Source: Pseudomonadota bacterium
Lineage (GTDB): Bacteria; Pseudomonadota; Gammaproteobacteria; Steroidobacterales; Steroidobacteraceae
DNA length: 64,000 nt
Reading direction: 5' to 3'
NCBI GenBank assembly: GCA_023423935.1
Contig: JAFAEQ010000078.1
Coordinates: forward strand, 131,301 to 195,300
Shown: positions 1 to 8,598 of the stretch, piece by piece
Layout of the letters: every line of letters starts with the position of its first letter
How positions within the stretch are numbered: position 1 is the stretch's first letter
The notes under the pieces: model-generated
The model's database searches: none
The model's input: the letters and a program-made list of their open reading frames with translations, nothing else
What the model was told of the DNA's origin: nothing
Made by a program: the position numbers and the translations under genes

Positions 1-1780
1 GATGCTTCAGGCGCTGCAGTACGTGCATGCGCTCGCCATGACGGATCATCGAAATGCCATCCTGCGAGGTCACCCATACGTAAGGCGAATACGGTGCCTG
101 CCTCAGCAGCGATGCATACAGTTCGACCTGGCGTGCGAGGTCCGTCTCCAGCATCGCCTGCTTGGGCATCGCGAGCAGCGTGAGTGCCAGCAGATTGATG
201 GGCGTCGCGCAGGCGGCGCTGTTGATGTTCGTCATGATGCGCGTGGCGAGCTCGTCTACCGCGGGCGCAAGCCACGCAGGACGTTCGTTGCGTTCCATCT
301 GTCCGCGCGGACGCTCGGGCGCATGACGCTGCAGTACGTCCTCGAGAAAGATCGGATCGCCGAAGCTTACGTGCACCTTGCCGAATCGTTTGCGTAGCGC
401 CGGCAACGTGCGCAGCATGCCGAGCACCGATTCCTTTTCTTTCGGCTGGCCGGAAAGCTCGCCGATGTAGGTTTTGCCTTCGACCAGGCGTTCGTACCCG
501 AAGTACACCGGCAGAAAAACGACCGGGCGGCGAGGATCGCGCAGGTAGCTGCGCAGCGTCATCGACAACATGCCGGTTTTCGGCGGAAGCAATCGGCCGG
601 TGCGACTGCGTCCACCTTCGATGAAGTACTCGATGGAATGACCGCGCGCCATGATCAGCCCCAGATACTTCATGAACACCATGGTGTAGAGCGCATTGCC
701 CTTGAAGCTGCGCCGCATGAAGAACGCGCCACCTCGACGCAGCAACCGACCGACGACCGGCATGTTCAGATTGATCCCGGCAGCGATATGCGGAATCGCG
801 TAGCCCTTGAAATAGATCACGTACGAGAGCAGCAGATAATCCATGTGACTGCGATGGCAAGGCACATAGATCACCTCATTGCCATCGGCGATCTTCTGCA
901 GTTGTTCGAAATTGTGCAGCTCCACACCGTCGTAGAGACGAGTCCAGAACCAGGTCAGTACGCGCGCCAGGAGCGCGACAAACGTGTGCGAATAGTTGGC
1001 TGCGATCTCGCTGATGTAGCCGGTCGCAAGCTTGAGCGCTTCACGCCGCGGGATACGCTTGGCGCGCATCTCATCGAGCATGGCGCGTCTGACGGCTGAT
1101 GTACGCAGAACCTGCGTCGCAATCGTTCGGCGATGCGAAAGGTCGGGCCCGATCGCAGCAGCACGTTGTCGCGCGAGCAAAAGGCGGATCTGTCGAGCGA
1201 TGCGACGAACTGCGCGCGATTCATCGAGACCCTCGCCCATCACGCTGCGCACCGAGACGGGCTCACCGAACTGCACGAACAGGTTTCGTCCGTTGAGCAC
1301 GAGAGAGAGCATGCGACGGAAGCGACCGACACGCTCCCAGTTCTCAGCCAGGAGCAACCGCATCCAGGAATCTTCCATGTCCGGTGCGCGCCCCCAGAAG
1401 ACGCTCACCGGAATCAGATCCACATCGAGCGAGGGATCTTTCTGCACGGCCGCGACCAGATCGCGAAGCGTGTCCGGGATGCGTCGATGCCAGCGCTCAC
1501 TCCAGAACGATGCGCGCCGTTCGAGAAAACAGGCAGATTGCGGTGGCAAAGGCGCACGCAGCGCCTCGAGCGGATCAGGCAGCCCGTTCGCTTGCGCGAC
1601 CTTCTCCAGAACGACGAGATCCGCGGCGCTGCGACGCTCGAGCACGTAGCAGATCGGACGCGGATGCTGCGCATAGCGACGTCGCAGGTCCTCGGGCAGA
1701 ACATGCGGGCGGGCCCAGAGTGAAATGGGGCCGCGCAGCAGCGAGAACAGAAGGCGATCCCATCGGGACTGATCAGCCAT
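1..1780 (-). CDS. plsB: Glycerol-3-phosphate 1-O-acyltransferase PlsB (partial, C-terminus outside window)
   Basis: Catalyses the first acylation of sn-glycerol-3-phosphate in phospholipid synthesis at the inner membrane. The minus strand is open from an ATG at 1780 to the window edge, giving about 593 residues; E. coli PlsB has 807, so roughly the last quarter is missing. The four acyltransferase blocks are readable: HX4D as CHRSHMDYLL near residue 303 (E. coli catalytic His/Asp are at about 306/311), GGAFFMRRSF, FIEGGRSRTGRLLPPK and VFLPVYFGYE. The start begins MADQSRWDRLLFSLLRGP; no strong Shine-Dalgarno site is visible. It is the last gene seen of a minus-strand run that includes the lipoprotein 48 bases upstream. 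Block order and spacing make the identification secure. Confidence 0.95.
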   Translation of the reverse strand, partial: MADQSRWDRLLFSLLRGPISLWARPHVLPEDLRRRYAQHPRPICYVLERRSAADLVVLEKVAQANGLPDPLEALRAPLPPQSACFLERRASFWSERWHRRIPDTLRDLVAAVQKDPSLDVDLIPVSVFWGRAPDMEDSWMRLLLAENWERVGRFRRMLSLVLNGRNLFVQFGEPVSVRSVMGEGLDESRAVRRIARQIRLLLARQRAAAIGPDLSHRRTIATQVLRTSAVRRAMLDEMRAKRIPRREALKLATGYISEIAANYSHTFVALLARVLTWFWTRLYDGVELHNFEQLQKIADGNEVIYVPCHRSHMDYLLLSYVIYFKGYAIPHIAAGINLNMPVVGRLLRRGGAFFMRRSFKGNALYTMVFMKYLGLIMARGHSIEYFIEGGRSRTGRLLPPKTGMLSMTLRSYLRDPRRPVVFLPVYFGYERLVEGKTYIGELSGQPKEKESVLGMLRTLPALRKRFGKVHVSFGDPIFLEDVLQRHAPERPRGQMERNERPAWLAPAVDELATRIMTNINSAACATPINLLALTLLAMPKQAMLETDLARQVELYASLLRQAPYSPYVWVTSQDGISMIRHGERMHVLQRLKH

Positions 1781-1828
1781 CGAAGCTGGATCGTGAGGAG
1801 TGAATGCAGAGCACGGAAGCAAACACGG

Positions 1829-2050
1829 TTATCGATCCTCTGACGCGTCGCCTTCCTGCGACTGCACCGCTTCATCGATGCCCTGCTTGTGACCATCCAC
1901 GGTGTCCTGCACACCGCGGGCCTTGTCGATCGTGCCAGCCATCTCGCCGAACGCCGTTTCGTTCACGGGCGGGGGTTCACGATCGCTGGCGCCACAACCG
2001 GACAACAGCAGTGTACCTGCGAGGGCAGCACAGAAACGAAGTTGAGCCAT
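1829..2050 (-). CDS. Small putative lipoprotein
   Basis: A 73-residue protein of unknown function. Residues 1-19 form a lipoprotein signal peptide with lipobox LLSGC, so Cys19 would be the acylated first residue of the mature protein. The rest is short, polar and acidic, with no recognised domain. It starts at ATG 2050 with AAGGAC a few bases upstream, and sits 48 bases before plsB and 55 bases after the hydrolase gene on the same strand, so co-transcription is likely. The clear lipobox supports a real gene despite its size; the function cannot be named. Confidence 0.65.
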   Translation of the reverse strand: MAQLRFCAALAGTLLLSGCGASDREPPPVNETAFGEMAGTIDKARGVQDTVDGHKQGIDEAVQSQEGDASEDR

Positions 2051-2105
2051 GGCGGTCCTTCGGCGACGGAAGATGCCGGATGGTAACTTACCTGCTCGCC
2101 GCCAT

Positions 2106-2642
2106 TCACCTTGCAGCCAGTCGCGCGAGAAACAGATCGAACAGATCGCAGATCTCAGGCAGCCGATCGGTCAGGCGATGATCGCTGTCCAGCAAGTGCA
2201 ACGCGCATCGATATTGCCGCGCGAAGCGGATGCTGTTATCGGGCGGCACCGTCGTGTCATTCCAGCCGTGAACGATGTCGACGGGACAACTTGCTGGGAC
2301 CGGCGTGTACTGTTCGTATCCCGGCATATAGAACGCAGGTGCAAGCAGGAACATGCCGAGCGTGTCCACCTGACCGGAAACAGCAGCCGCGACGTGCCCT
2401 CCCAGACTCGAGCCTACGAGCACCACAGGTCCCGGACGTTGCGCGAGAAATCCCGCGAGCTTCGCAACTCTTGCGGCCGGATCGAGTCCGCGATAATCGA
2501 GCGACTCCACGTCGAACCCGCGCTTACGAGCGACAGGCGCCATCGCCGCGATCTTGGTACCCCAGGGCTCACCTTCCAGACCATGCGAGAAAACGACGCA
2601 AGCGGGTGATGAATGATGCGCAGAGGATGATGAAGCGGACAC
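2106..2642 (-). CDS. Alpha/beta-fold hydrolase (YqiA-like esterase/thioesterase type)
   Basis: A 178-residue serine hydrolase of the small alpha/beta-fold type. The nucleophile elbow is GSSLGG (about residues 77-82), the acid is probably the Asp in VHGWNDTTVP, and the His is in DSDHRLTD near the C-terminus, giving a complete Ser-Asp-His triad. An N-terminal VVFSHGLEGEPWG segment supplies the oxyanion-hole HG motif. There is no signal peptide, so it is cytoplasmic. The open frame begins with GTG at 2642 and the first internal Met is well inside the fold, so GTG is preferred, although no good Shine-Dalgarno site precedes it. It lies between ttcA and the lipoprotein/plsB pair on the same strand. 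The substrate is unknown. Confidence 0.8.
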   Translation of the reverse strand: MSASSSSAHHSSPACVVFSHGLEGEPWGTKIAAMAPVARKRGFDVESLDYRGLDPAARVAKLAGFLAQRPGPVVLVGSSLGGHVAAAVSGQVDTLGMFLLAPAFYMPGYEQYTPVPASCPVDIVHGWNDTTVPPDNSIRFARQYRCALHLLDSDHRLTDRLPEICDLFDLFLARLAAR

Positions 2643-2761
2643 AGGAGGGTGACACTCTGAATGATGCGAAGGCGGGAAGTCTAAACACCTCCGATCCTGA
2701 CATGCGAGAACCGGCTATCAGGTGAAGGACAAGAGATTGCCCTTCTGACGACCATCACCTG

Positions 2762-3586
2762 TCATTCGTCCAATATTCCCGCATCGCCTTTCTCGGAAGC
2801 CGTCAGCGATCCGAAATCGTGCGTCTTCGGATCCGCAAGATGTGACGTCACGACGTTGCGAAGGCTCGAGAAGATGGACTCGGTGCGACCGGGATACTGC
2901 GCTTCCCATTCGCGCAGCATCTTCTTGATCTCGACTCGCTGCATGTTCTCCTGCGACCCGCACAGCGAGCAGGGAATCAGCGGGAACTCACGAGCACGCG
3001 CGTAGCGCTCGATGTCACGCTCGGCCACATAGGCGAGTGGCCGGATGACAATGTGCCTGCCGTCTTCCGATCGCAGCTTCGGCGGCATGGCCTTGAGCTT
3101 GCCGCCGAAGAACATGTTCAGAAACAGAGTCTCGACGATGTCGTCGCGATGGTGACCCAGGGCGATCTTTGTCACACCGTTCTCGGAGGCGTAGCGATAC
3201 AGAGCACCGCGACGCAATCGTGAGCACAGCCCGCACATGGTCTTGCCTTCGGGAATCACGCGCTTCACGACGCTGTAGGTGTCCTGCTCGATGATGTGAA
3301 ACGGGACGCCCAGAGCAGTGAGATAGTCCGGCAGCACGTGCGCCGGGAAGCCCGGCTGCTTCTGATCCAGATTGACCGCGATGATCTCGAAGCTCACCGG
3401 CGCACTGCGTTTGAGTGAAAGCAGAATGTCGAGCAGCGTGTAAGAGTCCTTCCCGCCGGACAGGCAGACCATCACGCGATCGCCCTCTTCGATCATGCGG
3501 AAGTCTTCGATTGCCCGTCCAACCTCGCCGCGCAGGCGGGCCTGAAGGCGTTTGAAATTGCTGGATGGTTGGGGGACGGCGGACAT
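2762..3586 (-). CDS. ttcA: tRNA 2-thiocytidine(32) synthetase TtcA
   Basis: ATP-dependent enzyme that thiolates C32 of certain tRNAs in the cytoplasm, using a [4Fe-4S] cluster. The 274-residue protein has the PP-loop SGGKDS at residues 43-48, and cluster ligands Cys118 and Cys121 (MCGLC) plus Cys206 within CSLCGSQ. These match the spacing of E. coli TtcA, where the ligands are at about 122, 125 and the low 210s. The ALGHHRDD segment after the first Cys pair is also typical. Start ATG 3586 is followed by MSAVPQPSSNFKRLQARL, aligning with the usual N-terminus. It begins 83 bases after the M32 peptidase stop and is followed by the hydrolase gene after a 119-base gap. Confidence 0.97.
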   Translation of the reverse strand: MSAVPQPSSNFKRLQARLRGEVGRAIEDFRMIEEGDRVMVCLSGGKDSYTLLDILLSLKRSAPVSFEIIAVNLDQKQPGFPAHVLPDYLTALGVPFHIIEQDTYSVVKRVIPEGKTMCGLCSRLRRGALYRYASENGVTKIALGHHRDDIVETLFLNMFFGGKLKAMPPKLRSEDGRHIVIRPLAYVAERDIERYARAREFPLIPCSLCGSQENMQRVEIKKMLREWEAQYPGRTESIFSSLRNVVTSHLADPKTHDFGSLTASEKGDAGILDE

Positions 3587-3669
3587 GATGTGAGGAGCTT
3601 AGGTGTCAGGCGGGAGGCAGAGCGGCGGCAGTCTACCGGCCAGCACCGCTAGCCCCTAGTCATAGTGGC

Positions 3670-5163
3670 TCAATCCAGGTACTTACCTTCCACATACCGC
3701 AGCCACGCAGAGGCAGACAGCGGCCTGCCCGTCGCGCGCTCGATGATCTCCGGCATGCTGAGGCTCGCGCCCAAACTGTGCACGTTGGTTCTGAGCCATT
3801 CGAACAATCCCCCGAAATGTCCGGCCGCGATCTCCTGGTCGAGCTCAGGCCGATCGGCCCGCAGGCTCTCATAGAGCTGACCGGCGATGACGGCACCGAT
3901 GGCGTATGAAGGGAAATATCCGAACGAACCGACCGCCCAATGCACGTCCTGCAGGCAACCTTCGGCATCATTCGTGGGCTTCACACCCAGCCGGTCCTGC
4001 ATGCGCGTATTCCACGCCTCGGGAAGATCTCTGACACGGAGCTCGCCTTTGAGCAGCTCGTTCTCGAGCTCATAGCGCAGCAGGATATGTACGGGATAGG
4101 TGACTTCGTCGGCATCCACGCGAATCAGGCTGCGCCGCACCCGGGTCAGCAACCGATACAGATTCTCGACCTCCCATTCGGGGCCGGACACGCCGAATAG
4201 CTTCTCGAGCAGCGGCTTCACATAGGTGAGGAACGGACGATTACGGCAGATCAGCATTTCGAGAAGCAGCGACTGGCTCTCCTGCATGGCCATGCCGCGA
4301 TCTCGCCCGATCGGCAGACCACGCCAAGCCTCAGGCAGTCCCACGTCGTACATGGCATGGCCGGTCTCATGAAGAACGCCCATCAGCCCAGTCAGCGGAT
4401 CCGTCGGATTAAATCGCGTCGTGATGCGGATGTCCCCCGGAGCGCCGCCTGTAAAGGGATGCTCGCTTTCGTCCAGGCGGCCGCGGTCGAAGGGAAAGCC
4501 AATGGCCTTCATGACCTCGATGGCCAGCGCCCGTTGCTTGGATGTCGCAAACCGACCCGAGATCTCGACCGGCGGTTTCGCGGCCTGCAGGTCAATGGCG
4601 TCCTGAATCAAACCGGGCAGCCGCCGCCCAAGCGCCGTGAAAATGGTATCGATCTCCTGCGAACGCAGCCCCGGACTGAACTCATCCGCCAAGGCATCGT
4701 AAGGATCGAGATTGAGCGCCTTGCCAAGCAGATCTGCTTTATTGCGTAACAGGCCCACCACCTCTTCCAGGTGGGGCGCGAAGATCGAAAAGTCCGATTT
4801 CTGTTTCGCCTCGAGCCATTTCACTTCTGCCTTCGACGTCGCCTTCGCAAGTCGCGAGATCAGGTTCTGTGGGGTCGCGATGGCATGCTCGCGCTCCCGC
4901 CGCATCTCCTTCAAATTGGCGATCTGCCAGTCCTCGAGCATCTGCAGGTTGGCGTCGGCGCGATCCAGCAGCCGCGAAACTCGCGGGGAGATGACGATCG
5001 AATGCGACTCCGTCTCCAACGCCGCGAGTTGCTCACCGCGCAGATCGGAGCTGCCGGTCGGCATCATCACCGCCGAATCCCAGCGCAGCACGCTCGCAGC
5101 CGTGCGAAAGGCGTGCAGTCGGCGAAACTCAGCTTCGAGCTGTTGGTAGGGTGTCTGCGGCAT
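3670..5163 (-). CDS. Carboxypeptidase M32 (thermostable carboxypeptidase 1 family)
   Basis: A zinc metallocarboxypeptidase of 497 residues, the normal length of peptidase family M32, which removes C-terminal residues from peptides in the cytoplasm. The zinc motif HETGH is at residues 265-269, and the third ligand Glu295 lies in QESQSLL, the downstream motif expected for M32. The substrate-pocket segment DIRITTRF and the C-terminal GYFPSYAIGA segment are also present. Start ATG 5163 (MPQTPYQQLEAEFRRLHAF) matches the usual N-terminal helix. No signal peptide. The gene heads the minus-strand run leading into ttcA; the 300 bases upstream carry no other protein gene. Confidence 0.93.
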   Translation of the reverse strand: MPQTPYQQLEAEFRRLHAFRTAASVLRWDSAVMMPTGSSDLRGEQLAALETESHSIVISPRVSRLLDRADANLQMLEDWQIANLKEMRREREHAIATPQNLISRLAKATSKAEVKWLEAKQKSDFSIFAPHLEEVVGLLRNKADLLGKALNLDPYDALADEFSPGLRSQEIDTIFTALGRRLPGLIQDAIDLQAAKPPVEISGRFATSKQRALAIEVMKAIGFPFDRGRLDESEHPFTGGAPGDIRITTRFNPTDPLTGLMGVLHETGHAMYDVGLPEAWRGLPIGRDRGMAMQESQSLLLEMLICRNRPFLTYVKPLLEKLFGVSGPEWEVENLYRLLTRVRRSLIRVDADEVTYPVHILLRYELENELLKGELRVRDLPEAWNTRMQDRLGVKPTNDAEGCLQDVHWAVGSFGYFPSYAIGAVIAGQLYESLRADRPELDQEIAAGHFGGLFEWLRTNVHSLGASLSMPEIIERATGRPLSASAWLRYVEGKYLD

Positions 5164-5368
5164 TGGAACTCACTTTGCCCGGCGCGGGCTGCGGGCGAAC
5201 CCGCAGGGGGTGCAATGGCCAGAATTTTAGCAAGCTCCGCCGCAGGAACCGACACGAGCAGGGGCGGGGCATTGGAAGCTTTTTATTTACGATTGCAGCC
5301 AAAGAAGGCAGACGACCGGCGCAATCCTTTAAGTAAATCCATGCGAAAAAAATGGAACCCAATGCTCC

Positions 5369-5457
5369 CTCGCAGGTCAGATTGACCGTCCTCCTGCGAG
5401 CGTCTTCGGACGCTTTGGACACCACTTCAAAGACCGCCCTCGTGGCGGTCTTTTTTT
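5369..5457 (+). ncRNA. Candidate structured small RNA ending in an intrinsic terminator
   Basis: Between the divergent M32 start and the convergent 3' end of the RND operon, the plus strand carries three consecutive helices. CTCGCAGG (5369-5376) can pair with CCTGCGAG (5393-5400) and encloses GGTCA-GAT-TGACC (5375-5387). AGCGTC-TTCG-GACGCT (5399-5414) is a UUCG-capped hairpin. GACCGCC-CTCGT-GGCGGTC (5432-5450) is followed by seven T (5451-5457). The first and second helices share bases, so they could be alternative folds. There is no reading frame of note, and no upstream plus-strand gene explains the terminator. No clear promoter was identified in 5200-5368. It could instead be a bidirectional terminator with chance hairpins. 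Confidence 0.4.
5429..5457 (+). terminator. Rho-independent terminator, plus-strand orientation
   Basis: Seven-base GC-rich stem GACCGCC/GGCGGTC with a five-base loop, extended by flanking A/T pairs, then a run of seven T at 5451-5457. The T-run points to plus-strand transcription, although the hairpin also lies just beyond the stop of the minus-strand RND permease gene (5467) and may help there; in that orientation only three T follow. Confidence 0.8.
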
Positions 5458-5466
5458 ATCCTGTCA

Positions 5467-8400
5467 TCAGTGACCTTGGCGTTGAGCCTCGGCAGGCGCC
5501 TGGCGGGCCTCGCGGAGCCTCTCGAGCAAGCGGCTTACGTGCTCCGGGGACTGCGACTTCCGGGCAATGAGCCCGTACAGGGCGGGGACCACGTACAGCG
5601 TCAGAACCAGCGAGAAGGCCACGCCGTAAACGACCACCGCGCCGATGGCCCGGCGACTCTCTGCGCCCGCACCCGAGGCGATCATGAGTGGGACCGCACC
5701 GAACAACGTACACAGGCTCGTCATGAGCACGGGTCGCAAGCGAATCGCTGAGGCCTCGATGATCGCCTCGATGAATTCGACGCCCCGATCCCGCAACTGG
5801 TTTGCGAACTCGACGATCAGAATGCCGTTCTTGGCGGCCAATCCAATCAGCATGATGCAGCCGATCTGACTGAACACATTGATCGTGCCGTTCTGCACCC
5901 ATAGCCCGAGCAACGCGCCGGTCACGGCGAGCGGCACCGTCACCATGATGACGAACGGGTGCCGGAAGCTCTCGAACTGCGCCGCAAGCACCAGGAACAC
6001 GATGACGAGCGACAACAGGAAGGTCACGTACAGTGCCGTCCCCGAGCGCTGGTACTCCCGCGACTCGCCGTCCCAGTTGATCTGCGCTTCCGGCGGCAGG
6101 TCCTCGCGCACGATCCTGGTCAGATCGTCGATCGCCTGACCAAGCGAGTATCCCGGCCCGAGGCTCGCCGAGATCGTCACCGCACGCAGCCGGTTGAACC
6201 GCTTGAGGTCCATCGGACCCGCGGTCTCCTTCAGCTTCACGAGATTCGACAACGGGATCATGGCGCCCGTGCTGTTGGAGCGAACGTAGATGTTTTCCAG
6301 ATCGTTGGGCGTGGCTCGGTCGCTCTCGCGCGCCTGGAGGATGACCCGGTATTCCTCGCCGCGCTCCAGATACGTCGTGACGATGCGCGAGCCCATCATC
6401 GTTTCGAGCGTGCGCCCGACAGACTCGAGCGAAACGCCCAGATCGGCCGCGCGATTACGATCGATGGCGACGTCCATCTGCGGCTTGCGCTCGTAGTAAT
6501 CGGATTCGAGATTGACGAGCCCCGGATTCTCCGCAGCGCGTTCGAGCACGATGTCGCGCCATCTGACCAGCTCTTCGTAGCTCGAGCCACCCAACACTAA
6601 CCGAACCGGTGCGCCACCGCCGCGCACGCCCAGGCCGCCCGGCTCGATGACCGCCACGCGCACGCCCGGGAAATCCGCAACTTTGGTACGCAATCTCTGC
6701 ACGATCTGCGCCGCCGTCTCTTCGCGTTCATCCCACGGATTCAGGGGCAACACGACACGGCCTACGTTCACATCGCCGCCACCACCCCAATTGCCGGTAC
6801 GCACCAGCACGCGACGAGCATTGCCTCGCTTCACTTCATCGCCAGCGACCGCCTCGACCTGCTTCAGGTATCGATCAACGTAGCTCAGACTCGATCCTTC
6901 CGGAGCCGTCACCACCAACTGCACCATCGCGCGATCCTCGCGAGGTGCGTACTCGGTCGGCAGGGATTTATAAAGGACCAGCCCCAACACGACGGCACCC
7001 ACACCCAGCGCGGCGCCGAACCACCAACGGCTCATGCTCCAGCGCAGCGAGCTCTCGTAACGCGCGGACAGCGCATTGAAGAAGCGTTCGACCACGAGCG
7101 TAGTACGACTGCGAACCGATCCGTTCGCGAAGAATTTCGAAGTCATCATCGGCACGAGCGTCAGCGAGATGAGCGCCGAGAACGCGATTGCTGCGGCAAT
7201 CGTGATGCCGAACTCACCGAACAGCCGGCCGAGATTGCCGGGCAGATAGGAAAGCGGCAGGAATACTGCAATGAGTACCAGCGTCGTCGCGACTACCGCG
7301 AAGCCGATCTCGCGGCTGCCATCGACCGCCGCGATCAGCGCCGGCTCGCCTTCTTCGATGCGTCGCATGATGTTCTCGAGCACCACGATCGCATCGTCGA
7401 CCACCAGACCGATCGCGAGCACCGCGCCGAGCAGGGTCAGCACATTGATCGAGAACCCCGCCATGATCATTACGATGGCGGCAGCGATGATCGAGACGGG
7501 AATCGTGATGGCGGGAATGAGCGTCGCACGCAGCGTGCCGAGGAACGCATAGATGACGATCAGCACCAGAATCAGCGCAACGACCAGCGCGTGCATGACC
7601 TCATAAATAGAAGCGTGCACGAAGAGTGAATTGTCGACATTCACTTCCATGCGGATGTCCTCCGGCAGTGTCGCCCGGATCCGCTCCATCTCAGCCTGAA
7701 CGCCTCGAGTCACATCCAATACGTTCGCGGTCGACGTTGGAACGATGGAAAAGCTGATGCCGGTGACACCGTCGGATCGCGACAGCGAGCGCAGATCCTC
7801 CGCGTCGCGTTTCACATCGGCCACCTCGCCCAGTCGAACGAGCGAACCGTCGGCGCCGCGCCCGATCACGAGCTGACGGAAATCTTCCTCGGTATTGAAG
7901 CCGGTGTCGGTTCGCAGAGAGAACTCGCGATTGAGCGACTCGATGCGGCCCGCAGGAAGTTGCAGGTTCTCGCGTCGCAACGCCGCTTCGACGTCCTGGA
8001 CCGTGAGCTGTCGGCCCGCCAGGGCGTGACGATCCAGCCAGATACGCATGGCATAACGGCGCTCACCGTTGATGCGCGCCATGGCCACACCGTCGACGAC
8101 AGAAAAGCGATCGAGCAGGTATCGATCTGCATAGTCATTCAGTTCGAGGACGGAACGCTGATCGCTGGACACGTCGATGTGCATGACCGGATCGGAGTTC
8201 GCATCGACCTTGCTGATCTGCGGCGGATCGGCTTCGTCGGGCAGGTTGTTCTGCACGCGCGACACGCGGTCGCGCACGTCGTTGGCCGCCGATTCGATGT
8301 CGCGGCCGAGTCCGAACTCGATCGTGATACGCGAGCGTTCTTCGGCGCTCGAAGAAGTGATCTTCTCCACGCCCTCCAGGCCCGCCACCTGATCTTCAAT

Positions 8401-8598
8401 GACCTGCGTGATCTTGGATTCGACGACTTCCGCCGTCGCTCCGCGATAGCGGGTGTCGATGCTGACGATGGGCGCGCTGATATCCGGATATTCACGGACA
8501 GGCAGGCGGTTGGCAGCCATCAGACCGATGATGACGAGCAAAAGGCTCACCACCATCGCAAAGACGGGACGACGAACGGAAACCTCGGAGAGGATCAT
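5467..8598 (-). CDS. RND efflux transporter permease (AcrB/MexB-like, HAE1 class)
   Basis: Inner-membrane proton antiporter of a tripartite efflux pump. The 1043-residue length, N-terminal MILSEVSVRRPVFAMV and two repeated halves, each with a large periplasmic loop, are standard. The proton-relay Asp pair in TM4 is Asp401-Asp402 in LAIGLVVDDAIVVLENI. The second half has GLAAKNGILIVEF in the TM10 position with the conserved Lys. The start ATG at 8598 overlaps the adaptor stop by four bases (ATGA), so the two are translationally coupled. No outer-membrane TolC-like channel gene is adjacent, so one encoded elsewhere would be needed. Sequence alone does not say which drug or solvent is exported; the family also includes metabolite exporters. 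Confidence 0.95.
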   Translation of the reverse strand: MILSEVSVRRPVFAMVVSLLLVIIGLMAANRLPVREYPDISAPIVSIDTRYRGATAEVVESKITQVIEDQVAGLEGVEKITSSSAEERSRITIEFGLGRDIESAANDVRDRVSRVQNNLPDEADPPQISKVDANSDPVMHIDVSSDQRSVLELNDYADRYLLDRFSVVDGVAMARINGERRYAMRIWLDRHALAGRQLTVQDVEAALRRENLQLPAGRIESLNREFSLRTDTGFNTEEDFRQLVIGRGADGSLVRLGEVADVKRDAEDLRSLSRSDGVTGISFSIVPTSTANVLDVTRGVQAEMERIRATLPEDIRMEVNVDNSLFVHASIYEVMHALVVALILVLIVIYAFLGTLRATLIPAITIPVSIIAAAIVMIMAGFSINVLTLLGAVLAIGLVVDDAIVVLENIMRRIEEGEPALIAAVDGSREIGFAVVATTLVLIAVFLPLSYLPGNLGRLFGEFGITIAAAIAFSALISLTLVPMMTSKFFANGSVRSRTTLVVERFFNALSARYESSLRWSMSRWWFGAALGVGAVVLGLVLYKSLPTEYAPREDRAMVQLVVTAPEGSSLSYVDRYLKQVEAVAGDEVKRGNARRVLVRTGNWGGGGDVNVGRVVLPLNPWDEREETAAQIVQRLRTKVADFPGVRVAVIEPGGLGVRGGGAPVRLVLGGSSYEELVRWRDIVLERAAENPGLVNLESDYYERKPQMDVAIDRNRAADLGVSLESVGRTLETMMGSRIVTTYLERGEEYRVILQARESDRATPNDLENIYVRSNSTGAMIPLSNLVKLKETAGPMDLKRFNRLRAVTISASLGPGYSLGQAIDDLTRIVREDLPPEAQINWDGESREYQRSGTALYVTFLLSLVIVFLVLAAQFESFRHPFVIMVTVPLAVTGALLGLWVQNGTINVFSQIGCIMLIGLAAKNGILIVEFANQLRDRGVEFIEAIIEASAIRLRPVLMTSLCTLFGAVPLMIASGAGAESRRAIGAVVVYGVAFSLVLTLYVVPALYGLIARKSQSPEHVSRLLERLREARQAPAEAQRQGH

